The notes beneath the pieces are model-generated. The model saw only the letters and a list, made by a program, of their open reading frames with translations, was not told where the DNA came from and did not search any database. 64,000 bases of DNA, taken from Lateolabrax maculatus. Its lineage: Eukaryota > Chordata > Actinopteri > Acropomatiformes > Lateolabracidae. This document shows, piece by piece, positions 22,955 to 31,899 of this stretch. Made by a program: the position numbers and the translations under genes. Each line of letters starts with the position of its first letter. Position 1 is the stretch's first letter. The stretch spans positions 4,715,001 through 4,779,000 of the forward strand of contig CM062196.1 in the NCBI GenBank assembly GCA_031216445.1. Reading direction: 5' to 3'.

Positions 22955-22975
22955 TATATATATATATATATATAT
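22955..22975. repeat. (TA)n microsatellite
   Basis: About ten TA units, 140 bp upstream of the sox2 promoter. Confidence 0.9.
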
Positions 22976-23046
22976 TCCCAGAGAAATATCTCCATAAGCC
23001 TGGAAATAGTAAATATGTACTCTGTATTGGCTCATATGGGCAGCCT

Positions 23047-23048
<2 letters not shown>

Positions 23049-23084
<36 letters not shown>
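23049..23084. repeat. (GT)18 microsatellite abutting the sox2 promoter
   Basis: A pure dinucleotide run with Z-DNA-forming character. It ends 14 bp upstream of the GC box and about 125 bp upstream of the inferred start. Confidence 0.95.
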
Positions 23085-23085
<1 letters not shown>

Positions 23086-23098
23086 GGGGCAGAGCTGA

Positions 23099-23108
23099 CC
23101 CCGCCCCC
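23099..23108 (-). promoter_or_regulatory. GC box (SP/KLF-type)
   Basis: CCCCGCCCCC on the + strand, a classical SP1-type site read on the - strand. It lies about 100 bp upstream of the inferred start and immediately beside the octamer-like site. Confidence 0.6.
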
Positions 23109-23110
23109 AT

Positions 23111-23118
23111 ATGCTAAT
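23111..23118 (+). promoter_or_regulatory. Octamer-like POU site
   Basis: ATGCTAAT differs by one base from the POU octamer ATGCAAAT and runs into TAATTA, so it could also serve homeodomain proteins. POU control of sox2 is well known in vertebrates; use of this exact site is inferred. Confidence 0.45.
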
Positions 23119-23129
23119 TACTGCCTCCC

Positions 23130-23134
23130 ATTGG
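23130..23134 (-). promoter_or_regulatory. Inverted CCAAT box 1 (NF-Y type)
   Basis: ATTGG, the reverse complement of CCAAT. A second copy follows 31 bp downstream (23161), about three helical turns, as in many NF-Y promoters with paired CCAAT boxes. Confidence 0.6.
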
Positions 23135-23160
23135 CGTGTCAGGGGAGCAGGCCGGCTCTG

Positions 23161-23165
23161 ATTGG
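23161..23165 (-). promoter_or_regulatory. Inverted CCAAT box 2 (NF-Y type)
   Basis: ATTGG followed by CCGGG. It is the nearer of the two CCAAT boxes, about 50 bp from the inferred start. CCAAT boxes at this place have been reported for mammalian Sox2 promoters. Confidence 0.65.
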
Positions 23166-23178
23166 CCGGGTCGAAGCC

Positions 23179-23185
23179 ATTTATT
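23179..23185 (+). promoter_or_regulatory. TATA-like element ATTTATT
   Basis: An A/T-rich heptamer about 28-35 bp before the inferred start. It is a weak TATA match, but it is well placed and lies within the block remembered as shared with human. Confidence 0.5.
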
Positions 23186-23289
23186 CGCTGACAGCCCCGT
23201 CACATGAATGGTTGTCTATTAACTTGTTCAAAAACTATCTGGAGTTGTCAAGGCTCAGGCGGACCGAGGCGAAAAAGTACAGTTTGTTG

Positions 23290-23337
23290 ATGCTTTTTCG
23301 GAGAAGCGACGGGAGAAGTTTTGTGGACACAACATAG
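23290..23337 (+). promoter_or_regulatory. Short upstream ORF in the sox2 5' UTR
   Basis: ATG at 23290 opens 15 codons ending in TAG at 23335-23337, some 325 nt before the sox2 start, so reinitiation could occur. The ATG context is G at -3 and C at +4, moderate at best. There is no evidence that the peptide is functional; any role would be translational control. Confidence 0.4.
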
Positions 23338-23366
23338 CAGGGACCTATCGGGAGAAGGCTCTTTGT

Positions 23367-23384
23367 CACACACACGCACACACA

Positions 23385-23421
<37 letters not shown>

Positions 23422-23449
23422 ACTCTCACACACTCTCACACACACTCAC
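23367..23449. repeat. Compound (CA)/(CT) microsatellite in the sox2 5' UTR
   Basis: Alternating CA runs broken by CT blocks, inside the predicted transcribed leader. The sox2 frame reads through it as Leu/Ser/His/Thr but has no ATG there, so it is untranslated. It is likely polymorphic in length. Confidence 0.9.
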
Positions 23450-23559
23450 CGAGAGGGAAAGAGAGGGAGCGAGAGTGTGAGGAGACGCGGCTCGGTGCTT
23501 GTTGGTTTTTTTTTTCGTCCAGAGAGAGAAAAAGTTGCAGAGAAAAAGAAAAAGTGTGC

Positions 23560-24600
23560 AGGTAACTTCGAGCCGCAGCCCTGTCCTGCCTCCGGCCGGT
23601 GGAGTTTGTCTCTGTGTGTGTTTTTCCTCCGCTCGGGAGCTCCCACTGAAAAGCTGTTCCTGATGTATAACATGATGGAGACTGAACTGAAGCCCCCGGC
23701 TCCCCAGACCAACACGGGGGGCTCGGGCAATACCAACACGTCCGGCACCGGCACCAACCAGAAAAACAGTCCGGAGCGGGTCAAGAGACCCATGAACGCG
23801 TTCATGGTGTGGTCCCGGGGCCAGAGGAGGAAGATGGCGCAAGAAAACCCCAAAATGCACAACTCGGAGATAAGCAAGAGGCTGGGCGCCGAGTGGAAAC
23901 TTCTGTCGGAGAGCGAGAAGAGACCTTTCATCGACGAAGCCAAGAGGCTGCGGGCCCTGCACATGAAGGAGCATCCGGATTACAAATACCGGCCCCGGCG
24001 GAAAACCAAGACCCTCATGAAGAAGGACAAGTACACCTTGCCCGGCGGGCTGCTGGCTCCGGGAGGGAACGGGATGGGAGCCGGGGTCGGTGTCGGGGTG
24101 GGGGCCGGGCTGGGCGGCGGGGTGAACCAGCGGATGGACAGCTACGCGGCGCACATGAACGGCTGGACCAACGGGGGCTACGGCATGATGCAGGACCAGC
24201 TGAGCTACCAGCACCCGGGGCTGAACGCGCACAACCCGGGCCAGATGCAGTCCATGCACCGCTACGACATGAGCGCGCTGCAGTACAACAGCATGACCAG
24301 CTCCCAGAGCTACATGAACGGCTCCCCGACATACTCCATGTCCTACTCCCAGCAGAGCACGCCGGGGATGACCGCCCTGGGCTCCATGGGGCCCTCCTCG
24401 GTGGTGAAGTCCGAGTCCAGCAGCTCCAGCCCGCCCGTCGTCACCTCGTCTTCCCACCGGGCCGCGCCGGGCTGCCAAAGCGGGGACCTGAGGGACATGA
24501 TCAGCATGTACCTGCCCGGGGCGGAGGTCAGCGAGCAGAGCGCCCAGACCCGGCTACACATGTCCGGGCACTACCAGAGCACCGTGCCCGGGACGACGAT
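23560..24600. other. CpG island over the sox2 leader and CDS
   Basis: G+C and CpG rise abruptly here against an A+T-rich background. Runs of CGG/CCG span the CDS, as expected for an unmethylated vertebrate developmental gene. Confidence 0.8.
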
Positions 24601-24631
24601 CAACGGCACGCTGCCCTTAACACACATGTAA
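23663..24631 (+). CDS. sox2: SOX2 transcription factor (SoxB1 HMG-box protein), complete single-exon gene
   Basis: Nuclear HMG-box transcription factor of the SoxB1 group. In vertebrates it maintains pluripotent and neural progenitor state and acts in lens, otic and foregut development, usually with POU partners such as OCT4/BRN2. The 322-aa frame ends in TAA at 24629-24631. It starts MYNMMETELK, the standard SOX2 N-terminus, which fixes the ATG; the same frame is open further upstream but has no earlier ATG. Residues 39-117 are the HMG box: RVKRPMNAFMVW opens it, Phe47-Met48 is the DNA-intercalating wedge, and basic stretches at both ends (Lys41-Arg42, Arg110-Lys116) act as NLS. Next come the SoxB1-type basic segment, a Gly/Val-rich linker (about 133-154), and a Ser/Met/Tyr-rich transactivation region with a sumoylation motif VKSE (Lys249) and the conserved end LPLTHM. 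Human SOX2 is 317 aa. No intron or lesion is seen. The family assignment is certain; which fish species is not. Confidence 0.99.
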   Translation: MYNMMETELKPPAPQTNTGGSGNTNTSGTGTNQKNSPERVKRPMNAFMVWSRGQRRKMAQENPKMHNSEISKRLGAEWKLLSESEKRPFIDEAKRLRALHMKEHPDYKYRPRRKTKTLMKKDKYTLPGGLLAPGGNGMGAGVGVGVGAGLGGGVNQRMDSYAAHMNGWTNGGYGMMQDQLSYQHPGLNAHNPGQMQSMHRYDMSALQYNSMTSSQSYMNGSPTYSMSYSQQSTPGMTALGSMGPSSVVKSESSSSSPPVVTSSSHRAAPGCQSGDLRDMISMYLPGAEVSEQSAQTRLHMSGHYQSTVPGTTINGTLPLTHM

Positions 24632-24643
24632 GAGACACAAAGC

Positions 24644-24691
24644 AGAGAGAAAGAGAGAGAGAGAGCGAGAGAGAGAGAGAGAGAGAGAGGG
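24644..24691. repeat. (GA)n microsatellite right after the sox2 stop codon
   Basis: An interrupted AG/GA tract beginning 13 nt after TAA, within the 3' UTR. It is purine-only on the sense strand. Confidence 0.95.
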
Positions 24692-25576
24692 AAAAAAAAG
24701 AACTTTTATAAGAGAAACTGTGGACTATTAACGTTGGACTATTTTTGTACAGAAACATTTCGGGGTGGGAAAAGTTGTATAGAAGTCTCCAGGAAAAAGG
24801 ACACACGACTCTTTTTTTTTTCTTTCATTTTATTCTGAGGAAGCTCTAGAGGAACGGTAGGAGATCCCCTCTTCACTGGTGGATGAAGTTTGGAAGACTA
24901 GAAAGTGGGAGTCGCAATCAAATGTTTTATTATTGCAATCACCTTTTGTACAGTATTTATCAAAGAAACATTACAATCAGATGAAATTGTTTGTTAAACT
25001 GCAAGAGGTTGCATTTTTCTTTTCTGTTTTTTTTTTATATATATATATATAAAGCAACGCCAGTTCTGCAGAAAATATTAAAAGTGAAAATGGCAGAACT
25101 GCAATTTACATGGGAGCGATCAGTTATGCTCCTTTATTACTGCAAACATTGGAAAGAAAAGGGACAAAAAACCAAGCAGGTAATGCTGTTTTTTTTTTTT
25201 TTTTTTTTTCATTTAAGGTCAATATTACTAAACATTTTTAATTTCTTAGGAAAAAAAAAAATAAGACACTTTTTTTTTCTCTCATACAGCTTAAAATATT
25301 GGTTGTTAATTTATATTTCCGTCTCCCACTTTTCATCTGTTAGAGGTATGACGCTTGTGCTCTTTATTTTCTAATTGATTTGTACAATTTCTGTATATTT
25401 ACTGTGATATTTTAAGTTTTTATTTCAAAATTCATTCCCGTAGTTGTATTTTAAAAATTGTGGCCTGTACGCAGAAGCCAACCACTCCATGTATATATAT
25501 ACCGGAACTAATACCATCCTTATAACAGTTACAATTTCAGCTGAGTATATTTTTTTTCAATATGCAGTTTGAAATG

Positions 25577-25582
25577 AATAAA
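25577..25582 (+). terminator. sox2: sox2 polyadenylation signal AATAAA
   Basis: A canonical AATAAA followed within 35-50 nt by a T/GT-rich stretch suited to CstF binding, so cleavage is expected near 25595-25610. It gives a 3' UTR of about 1 kb, as in other vertebrates. Confidence 0.75.
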
Positions 25583-25605
25583 TTTTGGAAATTTGGATAC
25601 TTGAA

Positions 25606-26329
25606 ATTGTATGAGTTTTGATTTTATTTCTCTCAGTCGTTCTCTGTGTGCAGGCAGTCATCACGTGTTGTCATCTGTCTTTCTTCTGATGTGAATCATT
25701 TTACTGTAAATTTAACACTGACTTTTTGCATCTTTACCTATATAAAGTATTTGACTTCAGCTAACACAAAAAAAAAATAACAGTTTTGCTTCTTTTAAAG
25801 TCTATTTTATTAAAGCTTGTGCGTCGTGGTTAACCAGGTTTCTGTTTTCTAGTGCCTGCGGATTGCCCCAGCAAGCCAAAGTTTGTTGCCTGTTTCCTAA
25901 AAAGAGGAAGATTTTTCCACCAAAAACATCCCCAGGTATAGACTGTCATTTCTCCTCTTCTTTATCAAGAACAAAACAACAACTGATCACAGTGCTGCTG
26001 AGGCCCAGGTTACATTTAAAAAATATCTATGTATTTTTTAAATTAATTTAATACTGTTTTGTATATTATTTTATAGTTTTATTAGTATTTTGGGCCTGCT
26101 TTGGGATGGGACAGCAGACTGAGGGAGGAATCATTCAGACAGCGCTAATATCTTGTTTATTAAACAGGCATAAATCAAATTTATTATCCTCATTCACAGT
26201 TATTTTAGATCTGTGTAAACTGACAGGAGGATTGGCGGATTTTTATTTCCTAATGACACCTGACTGTGACAACAGAGTATTTACAACAACCCCAGGGCCT
26301 CTCCTCGTGTTGTAACAGTTCCTCTTCGT
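25606..26329. other. Downstream flank of sox2, no gene
   Basis: A+T-rich unique sequence after the poly(A) site. No second poly(A) signal of note and no repeat. Confidence 0.6.
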
Positions 26330-26625
26330 GTTTGGCTTTATCTAACAAGGTGTGTTACCTACTTTTTTTGGACTCTCTGCTATTTATTCCTTCAAACCAC
26401 GGAGCTGGCTTATCAGCACAAATGTTCAATTAGGTCTAATTTGAAGGTGAGCCCTCTTGAAAGGAGCCAGGCGAGCGGGACCAGCCCGGATGCTTTTTTT
26501 CGTGTAATAGCTGCATATAGAGTGTGGCCATTTTAATTTAATGTTTAATCAAACGGGCCCTGCTGGTTCCCGTTAACCCCGGTTCTCACGGTTCAATCTC
26601 TCCGGTGCCTCCACCCCCCCCCCCC
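26330..26625. promoter_or_regulatory. Candidate downstream enhancer block
   Basis: Unique DNA less than 1 kb after the sox2 poly(A) site, with CAATTAG (26427-26433), TAATTT and ATTTTAATTTAATG homeodomain words. It ends at a poly-C stretch. Confidence 0.4.
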
Positions 26626-26787
26626 CACCCTGCTGCCAAAACACGGAACCGGTTCCAAAAATGTTCCCATGCATCTCTGTGCCAGCCAGGCTGTGCCCCC
26701 CCCACCCCACCCCCCCACAATAATATTAATCCTTATGATGAGCTAACTGCTCGCGCTGAATTTAAGTAACGGTTTTAAATCTGGGGG

Positions 26788-26789
<2 letters not shown>

Positions 26790-26832
<43 letters not shown>
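26790..26832. repeat. (GT)21 microsatellite
   Basis: A pure run separating the two downstream candidate enhancers. A CT tract follows at 26944-26977. Confidence 0.95.
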
Positions 26833-26833
<1 letters not shown>

Positions 26834-26839
26834 ACAGTG

Positions 26840-26941
26840 AGGTAGATTAGGGCCGTTGTGTCTTGCAGAGTCCCGGGGGAACGGAGCTCACATTAACCGG
26901 CAGATGAATATTTGAAGAGGCCCCTCGGTATTTATCCGTCC

Positions 26942-26979
<38 letters not shown>

Positions 26980-27130
26980 AGAAGGTCATGGGATCGTTGG
27001 TTGTCCCATTACTTATTGATCCGAGCAGCTGAATTGGTTGTAATGGCCGCGAACACCGGCGACACAAACAATTGTCTTTAAAAGGTCGGACGAGCAGACG
27101 CATTAAAGTCTCATTTTTTTCCTCTCCTTG
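26840..27130. promoter_or_regulatory. Candidate downstream enhancer block with palindromic SOX site
   Basis: Unique sequence interrupted by a CT microsatellite (26944-26977). It contains ACAATTGT (27068-27075), a head-to-head pair of SOX half-sites, followed by CTTTAAAAGG. It lies 1.2-1.5 kb after the transcript end. A mammalian 3' pluripotency/neural enhancer (SRR2) is near this distance; no clear match to its composite site was seen. Confidence 0.4.
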
Positions 27131-27439
27131 ATCACCGGGCCCCTGCAGGCCCCGAGGCCCCGAGAAATTATTAGTTTTTCCCGGCTGAGCGCTGCACCTT
27201 TGATGTGGTGGAAGAAGCTGGAGAATATCTGATGTCTTCGCAGATCAACTTATGGTTTCTGTGCAGTTTCATAAAACGCTGAGGCTCGTCTGGTTTGCAT
27301 TTGGAGAAGAGCTTTTTTCCTTCACTATAAATAAAGTTTTTTTTTTTTTTGTCAAAAACCTGCAGCAGAAATAAAAACCAGTCTTTTTTTTTTGCAAAAT
27401 GGCCCTTTCCCAGCGGGGGGGTGAGTGAGGCCGAGCAGT

Positions 27440-27800
27440 CTCAAACTAGGACACGGTAAATGTTCCCTCTGAAAACACTGATATCGCGCTATCTCAGTAG
27501 AAAAATATTAGCCCGCATTTTAACCGCTGCGCTTTCCAAAATGTGATTTAATCTCCGAGGCGCTCCTGTTCAAACATTAAATAAAGGCTCAGACACACCG
27601 GGACTCTGGCGGCCCCGGGGTTACACCTCACACGGTGATACTGTGCGGACCGGGACCGGGCCCGGGTCCGGATCCACCGGGGACACTCTCCGTTAATCTC
27701 ACCCGGTGGAAATAAAAGCTCAGTCCGGTGGATTAAACCGACCTACATGTCCGTCCACACCGCGAGCAGCCAGGTGTGTTTCTGTGTGATGGAGGTGGAG
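27440..27800. other. CpG-rich segment downstream of sox2
   Basis: Elevated CpG with GGCCCCGGGG, ACCGGGCCCGGGT and CCGGATCCACCGG. It is not a coding frame. It may be a second CpG island or an alternative lncRNA promoter. Confidence 0.45.
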
Positions 27801-27837
27801 GCTGGGAGGCCCGGTCAGGGTGTTCCCCTGCATCCCG

Positions 27838-27900
27838 TTCATCCATCCATCATCCATCCATCATCCATCCATCCATCCGCCCGTTCATCCATCCATCTCC
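27838..27900. repeat. (ATCC)n tetranucleotide repeat
   Basis: ATCCATCCATC units with slips; followed at 27983-28005 by a poly-T run. Confidence 0.85.
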
Positions 27901-27921
27901 CCTTCTGTTGCTCGCGTGCAG

Positions 27922-27965
27922 AGTCTGGCTGTCGCAGCTCGAGGATATTTGGACTGCAACAGGTG
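27922..27965 (+). ncRNA. Weak candidate 44-nt exon
   Basis: A pyrimidine tract CCCCTTCTGTTGCTCGCGTGCAG precedes 44 nt ending at GTG|GTAAGC (donor 27966). It sits 2.3 kb downstream of the sox2 poly(A) site, in CpG-rich DNA. The size is small and the support is only motif-based. Confidence 0.2.
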
Positions 27966-28406
27966 GTAAGCGCGCGCCTCTGCTTTTTTTTTTTTTTTTT
28001 TTTTTTGCCCCCGCTCAAAAAAAAGAAAGAAAGAAAGAAAAGCTCCCAGATGTTATCTATGATAACCTGGTGTGTGTGCGCGTGTGTGTGTGTCTCCAGC
28101 TCGGGCTCTTTTTGAAGCGGCCTTTATCACAACATGGAAGTGTTACATTTTGTAGGTGTTTTCCCGTGATTGTAAGCAGGAAAAACATGTTTTAATATAG
28201 CATTTAGTGTAGGATCTGGCTCGCCGTAGAGCAGCTGAAACAGGTCAGAGACGAGGCCTCAGCTGAGAAGACCAAGAATAAAATAAATGACAGAATTAGA
28301 AAAAACGAAGATGCTTTTTAGTGTCCATGTGTAGGACCCTGGACGCTTTCCAAATCCTGTTTGTTGTTGAGATTATATGATTTTTAAAATTAGGTCAAAT
28401 GACCCC

Positions 28407-28409
<3 letters not shown>

Positions 28410-28471
<62 letters not shown>
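28410..28471. repeat. (CA)31 microsatellite
   Basis: One of the longest pure CA runs in the window. Confidence 0.95.
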
Positions 28472-28474
<3 letters not shown>

Positions 28475-29484
28475 CCACTTTCCTTTTTCACCACGTTGCG
28501 GATAATCAGGAGGAGGGGGCATGACGTCACCCGGACACTGGGGGCCCGGTGGTGTTAATGTGTGTTTCCCTCTGTTAGTTTTTTTTTTTTTTTTATCTTC
28601 TGTAGTAGCCAAGTAATCCAGTTTTCATCCCGACAACCAAGTGGTCATTTATAGGCCTGTTGGAACTGGACTGAACAGCATATTTGACAAAAAAAAATGA
28701 GCCTTTAATTAACTTCATTATCCTAAAATCACTACACAAAAATCAATTGTTTATTTTCACAGTTATTAATTCAGCCTATGTATTTTGCGTCTCCTTTTTC
28801 ACGCCATTCGTTGTCAATAAAGACACAAACCTTTAAACAAAAATCTCCACTGGCAAACTTTAAAACACAGAACTGTAAGTCTGGTTGATTCACAGGTTTA
28901 ATATTTATAAATGCAACAAATCAGTCATTTCTGAGGCAGTTAGATCTGCTTTTACAACATGCAGCCACAAATAAGTCACAGTCATAAATCAGGCATGTGT
29001 TTCATTAATTATAATAAAAAGAAAAATGTTAAAGTTGTCTTCCACATGTTTCAATATCCCCAAAATAAGTTGGACACAAGTCAGTATAATGTTCCTGAGG
29101 AATGATAGTGTCTCATATGAAGATGGTGGAAAAGTTAGTGAAGTGTCTCTAACCTCCACGAGGACTTCTGAACAAATGAATAAATGAAAAGAATCATCCA
29201 GTGTTTATGTTTCCCTGTTGTTGTTCTGCGACCCACAAGTTTTATTTAAAGACCGCCCGACATCTGGGCCTCCATCCCAGAGCAGAGAGCTGCGAGGAAA
29301 CTGTCAGAGCAGAGAGCTGTGAGTGTGAGTGTGAGTGTGAGTGTGTGTGAGTGTGTGAGTGTGAGTGTGAGTGTGAGTGTGTGTGAGTGTGTGAGTGTGT
29401 GAGTGTGTGTGTGTGTGTGTGGAGGGACTGAATGGCAGCCAGTAGCCTGCTGATCTAGCGCAGGTGCAGGGAAGGGAAGCGGGC

Positions 29485-29529
<45 letters not shown>

Positions 29530-29533
29530 AGAG

Positions 29534-29570
<37 letters not shown>

Positions 29571-31199
29571 CCTCACACACACACTGAATAGGACCACACA
29601 CTGACACAGACCAGCATGCCATCAGCCTCGCGCTGCTCTCGGCCTGCATTCTCAGCTCGCGGAGGCTCGAGGTCCCCCCCCCTTCCTCCTCCTCCTCCTC
29701 CTCCTCCTCCTCCTCCTCCCCCCTTTCCTCCCCCACCACGTCACCAGCGGCTCGAGCTCCGTTTATCATTTCTGCTCATTGATGCTGACAGCTTTATAGA
29801 GCGCCATCATTAAAGGAATGCACAGTTTGCAGCAGATCGCCGCTCTGCAGAGAAACAACAACAGTTTTGTCTCTTTTTGTTTTTACTGTAAGTGACTGTC
29901 GGGAGGTAGCGAAGCACATCCAGTCCTGGAGACTGTGAGATCTTTACTCCACCGCATATCAGAGCATTTAGGTGGATGTCACCTCACAGATAAAGATTTT
30001 TTTCGTGCAAAATGCGTCAACATGGAAAATAATCAGTCTGTGTGCAGCAGGAGACTCTTCTATCCTGCAGCTGCTTCCATACTTTTATTCAACATTTTAA
30101 TTGAGTATGTTCTTTTTTGTTTTGTTTTTGGCCTTCATCTTTACACAGTAACCATCACAAACTGCCAGTCATTACCCAGTGTGTGTTGTTGTGCTCCTCG
30201 GATCTGATTGGTTCTTGTTAAATACGAGAAACTAATGTTTCACACTCACGTGGCTGCAGGAAGCGTTACAATGCTCCCTGTCTTTGTTTAGCTTGTTTAC
30301 TATGTTGGTTCTTATTAATCTTATTAACTAATTGAATATATATATAACTGATTATAAAAACAATTATTGAAAATTAACGTTTTCTTACATTGATAAAGTT
30401 ATAAAGTTATAGAGGAGGACAGTGAGTTGTGATGTCAACAAGCAAAAGATGACTTGGAGTTCTGATGGAGTTTATTGGTAGTTTATTGATAGTTTATTGA
30501 TAGTTTATTGATGTTGAGTTTCAGTCCTCTGGTGACATACAGGCCTGCTTTGCTTCTGGAAGAGATTTGCATAGGCCGGGGGAAAGTGCGAGAGAGGGGA
30601 GACAGAGGGGTGAGGGAGGGAGGGAGGGGGGGGATTTTTTTTTTCCTCTGAGAAGAGCCGACAAACAACAATATGAGGCCTGTTGTACTGCAGGGAAACC
30701 CTTCAGCTCTGCGCTAAAACTGATCTGAGCTCTGCCATGAAAAGACACAGAGTCGCTCATAAATCAGTCGAGCTCGTTACACAAAAGCTGCCATTACTCC
30801 ACATTTTTAAAGTAATATTCTCGCTCCCTTTGGCCACTTTGTGCGCTTCTTATTGAATTATAAACTCCACAAACTTAACGCTTAACTTTGTCACTTTGGA
30901 AAATCAATTTCAGTTATAATAACCGTTTTTTCCTTGGTCCAAAATTGTAGATTATTTTTTAAATTAACTGTTTATTTCAATTCGTGTGTTGTTTTTTTCT
31001 GGTTTGTATTCCATAATATATATCAAATCTTTATTTTATGTCTATAAATATTGAGCTTAAACCCACTATTAGTGCTGTTACAATCACTGATTTTCTCATG
31101 CTATCATTTCAATGTACGGACTAATATTCAAATTGTAAAAATGCAAGTGTCAATATGCACATTGTCTTATAACTAATTCGAGTTAATACAGTCATAATG
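28472..31199. other. Intergenic with microsatellite cluster
   Basis: A+T-rich desert. The GT/CT/CCT cluster is at 29.3-29.7 kb. GTTTATTGATA is repeated in tandem at 30478-30511. No gene. Confidence 0.65.
29315..29575. repeat. Complex GT / CT microsatellite cluster
   Basis: Interrupted GTGTGA repeats (29315-29421), a pure GT run (29486-29528) and a CT run (29534-29570). A (CCT)n run lies just downstream at 29684-29719. Frames of His-Thr or Glu repeats here are artefacts. Confidence 0.9.
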
Positions 31200-31380
31200 A
31201 CAGTATAACGGCACGCTAATTGGCCTTTTTTCTTTCACAACAATGCTACCAGATCAGCATCTCTTTATTATTTAATAATGTCAAACGCTTGGCTGGCTGT
31301 GCTGGCTGCTGAGTCTGCTGGCTGCTGATGGGAGGGGGACAATGCAGCTCCAATTTAGGAGATCAACTCACAAAGCTATA
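31200..31380. promoter_or_regulatory. Candidate downstream enhancer block with two SOX sites
   Basis: It has AACAATG (31239-31245) and ACAATG (31339-31344), 100 bp apart, around a GCTGGCTG-rich short repeat. It is unique otherwise. Confidence 0.35.
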
Positions 31381-31694
31381 TGGTCACTGAAAAAAAATAA
31401 AAATAATAATACTACAGAGCGAGGAGAGGACACAGGCAGCAGCAAGTGTGAACAGACTGAGTGTGAAAATGCATTTAGTTTGGTTGCTCTTAGTTTCAAA
31501 CAAACCACCTCCAAATCAAACAAGAAATTTATTTATTGGATAATTTCAGCTCTGTCTCTCACTCTGGCAGCTGGGAGCAACAGGTGACTGGATGGGACCG
31601 GCCCATCATGCAGCTACAAGTGAAAGTGCTGCATGGTCTGCTGCTCCTTTGTTGTCCGGAAATGTGGAGCCTGTGTTTACTGAGGTCCCTGCTC

Positions 31695-31723
31695 GGGGGG
31701 GGGGGGGGGGGGGGGGGGGGGGG
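31695..31723 (+). repeat. Poly-G homopolymer, about 29 nt
   Basis: An uninterrupted G run. Assembly length is unreliable here. Confidence 0.9.
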
Positions 31724-31899
31724 TCTGCACACCCGGAAAAAAAGACCAAATCCAACACCTTGTTGATATAATTTGACAAATTTCGGATAAAAAAAGCCTG
31801 AAAATACACCGCGCAAACACTGCACAGGCACCCACAATATAAATAAGCCGTCTATAATAATCTTTGCTGGATGCCCATGGACCGTTTCTTCGTTTTTGT

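Larger units (their letters stand above)
21501..23048. other. Immediate upstream region of sox2
   Basis: Mixed unique sequence with poly-G (21836-21845), poly-C, CA and TA runs and the plus-strand CTCF-like site. Regulatory content is likely, but no clean block was chosen. Confidence 0.5.
23093..23225 (+). promoter_or_regulatory. sox2: sox2 core/proximal promoter
   Basis: A compact, non-repetitive block just 5' of the gene. In order it has a GC box (23099-23108), an octamer-like ATGCTAAT (23111-23118), inverted CCAAT boxes (23130-23134 and 23161-23165) and a TATA-like ATTTATT (23179-23185). From memory, the stretch from ATTTATTC through GTCACATG, TGGTTGTCTATTAACTTG and GGAGTTGTCAAGG is nearly the same in the human SOX2 promoter and mRNA start, which would place the TSS near 23205-23220. 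The family comparison is recall, not an alignment made here. A (GT)18 tract ends 14 bp before the GC box. Confidence 0.85.
23210..23662 (+). other. sox2: sox2 5' untranslated region (start approximate)
   Basis: The region between the inferred start and the ATG, about 450 nt. The first 50 nt look conserved. The rest is lineage-specific, including a compound CA/CT microsatellite (23367-23449), an A-rich stretch (23520-23555) and GC-rich sequence leading into the CDS. One 15-codon uORF (23290-23337) lies inside. No intron is suggested. Confidence 0.6.
24632..25605 (+). other. sox2: sox2 3' untranslated region
   Basis: About 970 nt from the stop codon to just past the AATAAA at 25577. It starts with a GA microsatellite and becomes strongly A+T-rich. 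It includes TGTACAGTATTTATC (24948-24962), a stretch I recall as shared with mammalian SOX2 3' UTRs, plus AU-rich and poly-T stretches. An ATTAAA at 25077-25082 could give a shorter isoform. Confidence 0.75.

Noticed and set aside
23321..23662. N-terminal extension of sox2 to 23321
   Set aside because: That frame begins at TTG, not ATG, and reads through CA/CT microsatellite. The conserved MYNMMETEL start is at 23663.
23426..24478. 350-codon minus-strand open frame opposite sox2
   Set aside because: A GC-rich antisense shadow of the sox2 CDS; Arg/Pro/Val/His-rich with no family likeness.
23809..24711. 300-codon + strand frame overlapping sox2 in another frame
   Set aside because: An overlapping shadow of the CpG-rich CDS, ending in translated GA repeat. 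The true frame is fixed by the HMG box.
26450..26570. Counterpart of the mammalian SRR2 SOX-POU composite
   Set aside because: GCTGCATATAG is present but without an adjacent CATTGTG in the right order, so the match is not convincing by eye.
29304..29769. His-Thr and Glu-rich frames
   Set aside because: Translations of GT, CT and CCT microsatellites.
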